NCBI GenBank assembly: GCA_038058335.1 | Contig: JBBUBI010000028.1 | Location: 1-37,252, forward strand | Reading direction: 5' to 3' | Source: JBBTVO01 sp038058335 | GTDB lineage: Bacteria; Patescibacteriota; Microgenomatia; Levybacterales; UBA12049 | Length of the DNA: 37,252 bases | Shown: one piece after another, positions 1-6,577 of the stretch | Layout: each line of letters opens with the position of its first letter | Position numbering within the stretch: the stretch's first letter is position 1 | Translations under genes and position numbers: made by a program | The notes under the pieces: model-generated | The model's database searches: none | What the model was told of the DNA's origin: nothing | What the model saw: the letters and a program-made list of their open reading frames with translations, nothing else

Positions 1-1486
1 CTTCAAGACTTGCTCCTTTTTGGGGATTGGCATATTCTTCCATTACATTCCAATTACCTTCATATGCTACTTGATTACTTCCAAGATTGGCAGGAGATGT
101 ATAAGTGGAAAGAGTATTTTGTTTAATTTGCTCAGGAGAAGCAAAGCCATCAATGCGACTAAATCCTAAATATATCTCTGGAGTTTTTGTTTGAACTTGA
201 TAGGTTGGATTATTTATCTTGGGTGAAACATCTTTAGCTCCGGTTTCTTTGAGTAAGTCCTGGATTACTTTCTCAGTTTCATCATAAGCTCCCTCACCAA
301 AATGGGTGTAACGAATATAGCCCTCCTTATCAATAATGTATTTTGCTGGCCAATACCGATTATCGTAAGACCTCCATGTGGCAAAATCATTATCCTGAAC
401 AACCGGATATTTAATACCAAAATCGGATACGGCTTTTTTCACATTTGACTCACTTTTTTCAAACTCAAATTCCGGTGAGTGGACTCCGATAATCACAAGC
501 CCTTTGTCTTTATATTTTTCCCACCAATTCTTAAGATAGGGAAGCGTCCTCTGGCAATTGATGCATGAATAAGTCCAGAAATCAATAACTACAACTTTTC
601 CTTTAAGTTCGGCAAGGGCTAGCTGATTGCTATTTATCCAAGCGCCTCCGGGAATAATTCCCGGAGCCACTGGCCCTTTGATATTTAATAGATCTGAGGC
701 AGGCTTTCCCATATCTTCACTTTTCGTTTCTCCGCCCATATTATCAAGCTGTTTTTTAATTGCTTCATTATCTTCAAATTGAGTCAGCCCTACACCGTAG
801 TTGGGGAAAGTGTTCAAGATAAATGTCTGAAATTTTCTGTCAATATTAAAGAATATTCCAATCGCAGTAAGAATCATAAGTATTCCAAATACTTTCTGAA
901 TGTTCCCGAGATTTGAAAGAAGCCATGGTACTCGTTTTAGCACATTTTGTCCGCCAAGCATGATGAGAAACATCGGAATTGCAGTGCCCAAGGAGTAGGC
1001 AAGTGTAATCAGAAACGCATCAAAAGTAACAGTTCCCGTAATAGCAAGAGAGATGACTGATGCAAGTATGGGACCCACGCATGGCGTCCAAAGAAGGCCT
1101 ACGGAAAAACCTATCAACAATCCTCCTCCAAAACCTGTTCTGTTTTGACCAGTAGGCATAAATGCAGCAAGCTTTGAGAACAATCTTTCAAGAAGCAATT
1201 GGAATTGCGGAATAAGAAGTGATACACCAAACATCAAGATAACCAAAACAGAAAAAAACCTTAATGAATCTGCTGAAATCCCGCTAAGTCTTACGATCGA
1301 TGAAAGAAAAAGAGTAAAAAAAGTAAAACTTAAGACAAAACCAATCACAACTCCCATGGGACGGGATTTCCCTATATTCTGACCACCGATACTCGAAGTC
1401 AAAATAATAGGAAGTATCGGAAGAATACACGGTGAAAGTACAGTAATAACACCGGCAAGAAAAGCAAAGGCAATAAGTAAGATCAT
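1..1486 (-). CDS. CcdA/DipZ-like thiol-disulfide transporter fused to thioredoxin domain (partial, 3' end outside window)
   Basis: The protein begins at the ATG at 1486-1484 and stays open to the window edge (about 495 codons seen). The first ~240 residues are a polytopic CcdA-type membrane domain with the two Pro-Cys motifs expected for electron transfer across the membrane: SPCILP near residue 18 and TPCVGPIL near residue 130. After a linker comes a TlpA/thioredoxin-like domain with WTYSCINCQR (CxxC) and a typical PVVQDND...YWPAKYIID segment. The WTYSCINC signature and the CcdA+TlpA order match DipZ of actinobacteria. It probably passes reducing equivalents from the cytoplasm to extracytoplasmic thiols. 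It lies 57 bp downstream of another membrane-anchored thioredoxin on the same strand. The residues after the thioredoxin fold suggest the C-terminal beta-domain found in DipZ, but it is cut off. Confidence 0.88.
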   Translation of the reverse strand, partial: MILLIAFAFLAGVITVLSPCILPILPIILTSSIGGQNIGKSRPMGVVIGFVLSFTFFTLFLSSIVRLSGISADSLRFFSVLVILMFGVSLLIPQFQLLLERLFSKLAAFMPTGQNRTGFGGGLLIGFSVGLLWTPCVGPILASVISLAITGTVTFDAFLITLAYSLGTAIPMFLIMLGGQNVLKRVPWLLSNLGNIQKVFGILMILTAIGIFFNIDRKFQTFILNTFPNYGVGLTQFEDNEAIKKQLDNMGGETKSEDMGKPASDLLNIKGPVAPGIIPGGAWINSNQLALAELKGKVVVIDFWTYSCINCQRTLPYLKNWWEKYKDKGLVIIGVHSPEFEFEKSESNVKKAVSDFGIKYPVVQDNDFATWRSYDNRYWPAKYIIDKEGYIRYTHFGEGAYDETEKVIQDLLKETGAKDVSPKINNPTYQVQTKTPEIYLGFSRIDGFASPEQIKQNTLSTYTSPANLGSNQVAYEGNWNVMEEYANPQKGASLE

Positions 1487-1509
1487 ATTTATTTAACTAA
1501 TCTCTGATA

Positions 1510-1534
1510 CTAGTTTTTGAAAATCATAAACTAG
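1510..1534. repeat. Short inverted repeat between the two thioredoxin genes
   Basis: CTAGTTT at 1510-1516 and AAACTAG at 1528-1534 form a perfect 7-bp stem with an 11-nt loop in the 57-bp gap between the two redox genes. There is no clear U-run, so it is only a possible mRNA processing or pausing hairpin. Confidence 0.3.
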
Positions 1535-1543
1535 CATCGCAAA

Positions 1544-2056
1544 TTATTTAATATTTTTCAACAGCTCGTTAACTTGTCCGCCGTTCCATTTTACAACTTC
1601 TTTTCCCTCAGCATCAATTTGAACAAATGTGTGCTGGTATGTAATGCCATATTTCTGAGCCAAATCTTTTTCCTCCTGATCCGTCTCGGGATCATTATAA
1701 TTTACCCGTATTACGGTGACATCCTCCGGAATTCTATTTGTGTTTTCCTTTAAGTTGACATCCGTTGGTCTGCACGTAGGACACCAAGAAGCATAAAAAA
1801 ACAATACGCGGCGGTTATCTACAGCTCCTTCAAGAGCTACTCTTGAGTATTCGACATAACGGGCGGCGGTCATTTTATCATCCGCAATCTTGTCATCCTC
1901 AATAGTCCCGCTATCTTTTTCTGTCATGACATTCTCATCCTTAGTCATTTCAGCATCATTAGTTTTCTGAGACCCTTGATTTGCAAAAAAAAATCCCCCT
2001 CCAATGACAAGGACAGCTATAATACCCACAGCAATTAATATTGGATTCTTCATCAT
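1544..2056 (-). CDS. Membrane-anchored thioredoxin-like protein
   Basis: 170 residues. An N-terminal membrane anchor (residues 5-25, hydrophobic) is followed by an acidic, Asp/Lys-rich linker (about 30-65) and a thioredoxin fold. The active site ASWCPTCRP gives a WCxxC motif near residue 91, preceded by the strand RVLFFY. The cis-Pro region is not obvious, but the helix/strand order fits thioredoxins, and the C-terminal WNGGQVNEL matches the usual end. Start: ATG 2056 has the Shine-Dalgarno GGAGGTG 7 nt upstream, unusual in this window where many genes seem leaderless. The product should face outside and is probably a substrate or partner of the DipZ-like protein encoded just downstream. Confidence 0.85.
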   Translation of the reverse strand: MMKNPILIAVGIIAVLVIGGGFFFANQGSQKTNDAEMTKDENVMTEKDSGTIEDDKIADDKMTAARYVEYSRVALEGAVDNRRVLFFYASWCPTCRPTDVNLKENTNRIPEDVTVIRVNYNDPETDQEEKDLAQKYGITYQHTFVQIDAEGKEVVKWNGGQVNELLKNIK

Positions 2057-2081
2057 TATCTTTCACCTCCCATCTTAAATA

Positions 2082-2110
2082 AGAGTAATAAATAAAAATG
2101 TGAATGTCAA
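2082..2110 (-). promoter_or_regulatory. Sigma70-like promoter for the thioredoxin/DipZ unit
   Basis: Reading the minus strand, TTGACA (2110-2105) is a perfect -35, followed by 17 nt and TACTCT (2087-2082) as a weak -10. It lies about 26 nt before the thioredoxin start and leaves room for its Shine-Dalgarno site. Confidence 0.55.
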
Positions 2111-2117
2111 GTAGGCT

Positions 2118-2471
2118 TTACATTTTGAAGTGCATGTAGATTCGTGAGGCAAGCTTGGCGAAAATCATTACAGAAAGCGCAATAATAAGCCAAGGATCAA
2201 TTTCATGACTTAATGCCTGAACTACTGTGCCAATTATCAATGCCCCTACTCCGGCAAGATAAGAAATTCTGCCTGCCATAAGAAGATGGGTCGTCTCTCT
2301 CTCATCAGAAGATTTTTCTTTCAAGATAAATGCTCCAAACGCCAGGAAAGCAACGATCATGCCCACTATTAGCATTGAGCTCACGCTTTCGGGCATACTT
2401 AAATGTCCGGGATTTAAGAATAGAATCGCAATTCCAAGAATAACAGCAGCGCTAATGCTTTCAATAATCAT
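2118..2471 (-). CDS. Small four-helix membrane protein, DUF2178-like
   Basis: 117 residues with about four hydrophobic segments (4-20, 31-50, 68-86, 92-108). A polar loop with EKSSDERETTH lies between the second and third; this SDERE-type motif is typical of small membrane proteins such as DUF2178 that are encoded beside YozG-type HTH regulators. The ATG (2471) is 2 nt after the stop of the HTH gene, so the two are surely co-transcribed and probably translationally coupled. The function is unknown; by analogy it may be a membrane partner or target of the regulator. Confidence 0.7.
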   Translation of the reverse strand: MIIESISAAVILGIAILFLNPGHLSMPESVSSMLIVGMIVAFLAFGAFILKEKSSDERETTHLLMAGRISYLAGVGALIIGTVVQALSHEIDPWLIIALSVMIFAKLASRIYMHFKM

Positions 2472-2473
2472 AA

Positions 2474-2677
2474 TTACACTTTAATAGTAAACAGCTTTTC
2501 AACGCTTATGTCAAAAAATTTTGCAATTTTTATAGCAAGAGCTACTGACGGAGTATAGTTTCCCTTCTCAATTGCAATAATCGTCTGCCTCGTCACTCCA
2601 ATCTCAGCAGCCAATTCCTCTTGAGTAATTTTTTTACTGTTTCTATATTTTTGTACAAAATTAAGAATTTCAGTCAT
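2474..2677 (-). CDS. XRE-family HTH transcriptional regulator (YozG-like)
   Basis: 67 residues, essentially only a Cro/cI-type helix-turn-helix. Residues 12-60 carry the classical pattern: RNSKKITQEELAAEIGVTRQ (helices 1-2) followed by TIIAIEKGNYTPS (recognition helix and turn) and ALAIKIAKFFDISVEKLF. This size and the SVEKLF end are typical of the YozG-like subgroup. It is the first gene of a two-gene unit with the membrane protein downstream and is divergent from the gene at 2758, with only ~80 bp between them, so it may regulate both. A TAAAAT box lies 9 nt before its ATG. Confidence 0.9.
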   Translation of the reverse strand: MTEILNFVQKYRNSKKITQEELAAEIGVTRQTIIAIEKGNYTPSVALAIKIAKFFDISVEKLFTIKV

Positions 2678-2721
2678 CTTCTTTGCATTTTAACAAATTT
2701 CCTTTCGTATCGCTAAGTACC

Positions 2722-2750
2722 TTCACCTTCAAAGGAGAATTTGCTATAAT
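2722..2750 (+). promoter_or_regulatory. Promoter with extended -10 for leaderless gene at 2758
   Basis: TTCACC (2722-2727), 17-nt spacer, TATAAT (2745-2750), preceded by TG one base upstream (extended -10). The ATG is only 7 nt after the -10, so transcription should begin at or next to the start codon. Confidence 0.65.
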
Positions 2751-2757
2751 ATCCGCC

Positions 2758-3243
2758 ATGCAACCACTCGAAGCAAGAAATACAAATATTGAAATGCATC
2801 CGGAAAGAAGAGTTGCCGAAATAGCGAAAGATTTTTTTATTGAAGCTAGCATTGGCAATCCTTTTTCGTTAGTAGGACAAGCCGCACGTATCGCAACCAG
2901 ATGCAGATACCTTGGTGTTAGGCCAGATTTTTTGGGGACAGACTTGCTAAGCCAACCGGACTTGATTTCAGAAATTCAAATAAAGGGAACTGAAATTCAT
3001 TCAGGGAGAAATATAAAACCTATCGGAGTGGGACAATTAAGGGATACAATAGAAATCGACTTCGCTTTTGCACAGGAATTGCTAATCCTAGATGCTGCTG
3101 AGCTAGAAAAATTATATACCCGTTTTGAGAATACTCCACCATCGCCGCAAAAAGAAGCCGAGCTGCTAGGCGAGGCTCAAAAAGCAATCGCATATGCAAA
3201 GCTACGCTTAAATTACATACGAGAAGACAAAGAAACATTTTAA
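2758..3243 (+). CDS. Hypothetical protein
   Basis: 161 residues from the ATG at 2758. The frame is open further upstream, but that would run through the promoter, so the ATG immediately after the -10 box is the sensible start. The protein is soluble, mixed alpha/beta in the first half (EIAKDFFIEASIG, SLVGQAARIATRCRYLG, a possible EIQIKG strand) and helical at the end with many charged residues. No signal peptide, membrane segment or catalytic motif is recognised. It stands alone between the HTH/membrane pair on the other strand and the pilus operon, which starts 107 bp downstream. Function unknown. Confidence 0.6.
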   Translation: MQPLEARNTNIEMHPERRVAEIAKDFFIEASIGNPFSLVGQAARIATRCRYLGVRPDFLGTDLLSQPDLISEIQIKGTEIHSGRNIKPIGVGQLRDTIEIDFAFAQELLILDAAELEKLYTRFENTPPSPQKEAELLGEAQKAIAYAKLRLNYIREDKETF

Positions 3244-3349
3244 TAAATTATTATGGCAGTTCATCTTGAGCGAACAGACCAGTCCAGCATTATCAGAATC
3301 CCAGACTGAATCTATTTATCTTAAGAATTGTATATGGTAGTATAAATAT

Positions 3350-5032
3350 ATGCTTCTGCCCGATGCTCAGTTAAAAGATCTACTACTTCATTCAGGTGCA
3401 ATTACTGAACAGGTCATTACTGAATTACAAAAATTTGCGAGCGATTCCCGAATCTCTCTTCAGGAAGCCACAATAGAAAAAGATGCAGTTTCGGATGAAA
3501 AATTGGGTCTTCTTATTGCAAATTACCTAAATTATCCTTTCGTATCTTTATCAAAAATTACAATTCCGGACCATATATTCGGAATCGTTCCAGAAAGACT
3601 AGCAAGAAAGCATAAGATAATTCCTTTTGCGCAGGATCAAGATGGATTAAAGCTTGCAATGGCAAGTCCAAATGATATTTCGATCCAGGAGATGATCGCA
3701 AAAAAAACTCAATCGAAGATTTCGCCTTATCTTGCTACGGAAAGGGATATTGACAATACACTGCAGTTATACAGAAAAGATTTGAAACAATCATTTGATG
3801 AGCTTCTCCAAAATGAAATAAACAAAAACACAGACGCCATAGGAGATGCCCCGATTGCAAAAATAATGGACTTACTTATTAAATATGCTTATCGGGATAA
3901 GGCATCTGACATTCATATCGAACCGGAAGAAAAAGATCTTTTGGTACGTTTTCGAATAGACGGAATTCTGCATGACGTACTATACCTTGATAAAAAGCTG
4001 CACGACCGGATCATGACCCGCATTAAAATACTTTCAAGACTGAGAACGGATGAGCATCTAAGCGCTCAGGACGGAAAGATGAGGGTTGTTGTTGATGATG
4101 AAAATTTGGATCTTCGTATTTCCATGATACCAATTGTCGAAGGCGAAAATGCAGTGCTAAGACTTCTGTCATCGCATTTTCGCCAATTCTCCCTTACTGA
4201 CCTGGGCATGAACGGCAAGGATTTAGAAAAAGTTAACGCAGCAATAAATAAATCATACGGAATGATCCTTTCCACCGGACCTACTGGAAGCGGAAAAACA
4301 ACGAGCATTTATGCAATTCTTAAAATTCTAAATACGAGAGAAAAAAATATTACGACCATAGAGGATCCGGTCGAATATAGAATTCAGGGAGTAAATCAAA
4401 TTCAAGTTAATCCGAAAACAAATCTTACATTTGCTGACGGGTTAAGAAGTATTCTCAGGCAAGATCCAAATGTTATTTTTGTCGGAGAGATAAGAGATAA
4501 TGAAACCGCAGGAATTGCCGTAAATGCTGCGCTAACTGGCCATTTAGTTGTCTCCACACTTCATACGAATGACGCGGCTACTGCTCTACCCAGACTTATA
4601 GATATGAAGGTTGAGCCCTTCCTGGTCGCATCAACTGTAAATATCATAATAGCCCAAAGGCTTGTAAGGAAAATTTGTGAGTCATGTAAGGTACAATTGA
4701 CAATTAAACACCATGGCATTGGAGGAATTATCCCTCAGGAAATGACTCTTAAGCATTTTGGTACTACAGAAAATATAACTATTTTCAAAGGACAGGGATG
4801 TAAAATCTGTCACTTTACCGGCTATATGGGCAGGATTGGAATTTTTGAAATTCTTGAAATGACTGAGCTGATTAAAAAACTTATTGCTGAAAAACATGAC
4901 TCCGATATAATTATGAAAGCAGCAATCGAAGAGGGAATGACCACCATGCTTGATGACGGACTGGATAAAATTGTCAAAGGATTCACGACGTTTGAGGAAG
5001 TGCTTAGAGTCACAAAAGTTGGAGGAGTATGA
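3350..5032 (+). CDS. pilB: Type IV pilus assembly ATPase PilB (GspE family)
   Basis: 560 residues, the usual length. The N-terminal ~130 residues form the MshEN/GspE-N domain. The ATPase core has Walker A GPTGSGKTTS near residue 310, the Asp box and IEDPVEYR, Walker B NVIFVGEIRD near 375, and the His box HLVVSTLHTNDAA near 400. Two Cys pairs (CESC near 442, CKIC near 484) give the tetracysteine zinc site of extension ATPases. It powers pilus extension at the cytoplasmic face of the inner membrane. It starts the pilus operon; its ATG is 3 nt after a TATAAA box, so it may be leaderless. The stop overlaps the start of pilC by 4 bp. Confidence 0.97.
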   Translation: MLLPDAQLKDLLLHSGAITEQVITELQKFASDSRISLQEATIEKDAVSDEKLGLLIANYLNYPFVSLSKITIPDHIFGIVPERLARKHKIIPFAQDQDGLKLAMASPNDISIQEMIAKKTQSKISPYLATERDIDNTLQLYRKDLKQSFDELLQNEINKNTDAIGDAPIAKIMDLLIKYAYRDKASDIHIEPEEKDLLVRFRIDGILHDVLYLDKKLHDRIMTRIKILSRLRTDEHLSAQDGKMRVVVDDENLDLRISMIPIVEGENAVLRLLSSHFRQFSLTDLGMNGKDLEKVNAAINKSYGMILSTGPTGSGKTTSIYAILKILNTREKNITTIEDPVEYRIQGVNQIQVNPKTNLTFADGLRSILRQDPNVIFVGEIRDNETAGIAVNAALTGHLVVSTLHTNDAATALPRLIDMKVEPFLVASTVNIIIAQRLVRKICESCKVQLTIKHHGIGGIIPQEMTLKHFGTTENITIFKGQGCKICHFTGYMGRIGIFEILEMTELIKKLIAEKHDSDIIMKAAIEEGMTTMLDDGLDKIVKGFTTFEEVLRVTKVGGV

Positions 5033-6081
5033 AAACAGAAAATATCACATTATCAAATAACGATCAATTAAATCTAATTAGTACATTTTCTACATTGATC
5101 AATGCAGGAATTCCTATTCTGGAAACAGTAGAATCTCTCCTAGAAGGCTCCAAGGGAAACATGAGAAAAATCCTAGAGTCAACGAGTGAAGATCTTGTTC
5201 AAGGAAAACCTCTTCATGTGTGTTTTTCAAAATTTCCTGGAGTTTTCGGAAAAGTAACGATAAATATTATTAAAGCTTCTGAAGAGGCGGGAACGCTTGA
5301 TGTAATACTAAAAGACTTGAGGAATCAGGTCCAGAAAGACATGGAATTTGTCGACAGAATAAAATCCGTCCTAATGTATCCGCTTATTATTTTGATAGTT
5401 TTTTTGGGCGTACTCCTTGTAATTCTTGTCGTAGTAATTCCAAAAATCGCTATTGTATTTGCGCAACTGAAGGCCGAGCTTCCTCTACCCACAAAAATTA
5501 TGATTTTTGCATCCAATGCAATCCTACACAACACAATTCCACTTATAGCTATACTTATAGCTTTAGGTGTTGGTTTCTATTTCTCATACAAAGTCCAGAG
5601 AGCAACAGTTCTCCGCGTGCTTTACTCACTTCCAATTGTTTCAACTATCGTTAAGGAGATTGATCTGACGCGATTTTTCAGGAGTATGTATCTATTGCTT
5701 AACTCAGGAATTATTATTACATCAGCCTTAGAGCTAGCAAAAGACGTAGTAATGCGAAAAGACATAGCACAATCAATAGCCTATGCGCAAGAATCTGTCC
5801 TGGCAGGCCGAAGACTCTCGGACGCATTCAAAGACAAAAAGCATCTTTACTCGGGCATCATGATCAAGATCATTGAAGCAGGGGAGAAAACAGGAACTCT
5901 AGACAAATCCATGCAAGACATGTCTGACTATATGGATTATCAAGTCTCAGGCATGCTCAAGACCCTTACCAGTCTTCTCGAACCAATAATGCTTGTTCTT
6001 ATGGCAACTTTGGTAGGGGGGATGATGATGTCAATTATCTCGCCTATTTACGGGATGATCAGCAATGTAGGCGGTAGATAA
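5029..6081 (+). CDS. pilC: Type IV pilus inner-membrane platform protein PilC (GspF family)
   Basis: 350 residues. Two GspF/T2SSF repeats are visible: one at about 15-135 (LISTFSTLINAGIPILETVE ... IIKASEEAGTLDVIL) and a second at about 215-340 (LTRFFRSMYLLLNSGIIITS ... IIEAGEKTGTLDKSM). Each ends in a membrane segment, with another hydrophobic stretch between them (about 110-195). The paired EAGTLD / EKTGTLD motifs are diagnostic. It forms the platform that PilB turns during pilin insertion. The ATG overlaps the pilB stop (ATGA-type coupling), so translation is coupled. Confidence 0.96.
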   Translation: MKTENITLSNNDQLNLISTFSTLINAGIPILETVESLLEGSKGNMRKILESTSEDLVQGKPLHVCFSKFPGVFGKVTINIIKASEEAGTLDVILKDLRNQVQKDMEFVDRIKSVLMYPLIILIVFLGVLLVILVVVIPKIAIVFAQLKAELPLPTKIMIFASNAILHNTIPLIAILIALGVGFYFSYKVQRATVLRVLYSLPIVSTIVKEIDLTRFFRSMYLLLNSGIIITSALELAKDVVMRKDIAQSIAYAQESVLAGRRLSDAFKDKKHLYSGIMIKIIEAGEKTGTLDKSMQDMSDYMDYQVSGMLKTLTSLLEPIMLVLMATLVGGMMMSIISPIYGMISNVGGR

Positions 6082-6083
6082 AA

Positions 6084-6575
6084 GTGAAAAAAACAATTGA
6101 ATCACAGCATGGAACTTCGCTTCTTGAACTCATTATGTTCATGGCTATTGGCTTACTTCTATTCGGATTTGTGACATTTAATTTTGTAAGCTTTCAACAA
6201 AAAACTTCTATTTCCACCTCTATTGACACCCTAATCTCAGATTTCAGCAGTCAACAAACAAAAGCAATGATCGGCGCAGAAAGCAGCGGCACGGGGAATA
6301 GTTACGGAGTATATTTTCAATCAGATAGATATATCCTTTTTGCAGGCTCTGCTTATTCCGGTGCAAATCCAACTAATTTTACTGTGATGCTGGATCCAAA
6401 CATAATTTTTACTGATATTACTTTTCCCGGAAGCGTATTGATTTTTTCACAATTATCAGGTGAAATAGCCGGATTTGCAGACGGAAGTAACACAATCGCA
6501 TTGCAAAGCTCACAGGGATCTGAAAAAAAAACACTTACAATTAATAAATACGGTGTGATAACTGAAATAAATTAA
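6084..6575 (+). CDS. Minor prepilin (GspH/FimT-like)
   Basis: 163 residues, GTG start 2 nt after pilC. It has a class III (type IV prepilin) signal: a 10-residue basic leader ending in Gly, then TSLLELIMFMAIG with Glu at mature position 5 and a ~20-residue hydrophobic helix. The remainder is a beta-rich globular head like GspH/FimT pseudopilins (SYGVYFQSDRYILFAGSAY; the C-terminal TLTINKYGVI is typical). Such proteins form the tip complex that primes pilus assembly. Cleavage needs a prepilin peptidase, which is not in this window. Confidence 0.85.
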   Translation: MKKTIESQHGTSLLELIMFMAIGLLLFGFVTFNFVSFQQKTSISTSIDTLISDFSSQQTKAMIGAESSGTGNSYGVYFQSDRYILFAGSAYSGANPTNFTVMLDPNIIFTDITFPGSVLIFSQLSGEIAGFADGSNTIALQSSQGSEKKTLTINKYGVITEIN

Positions 6576-6577
6576 AT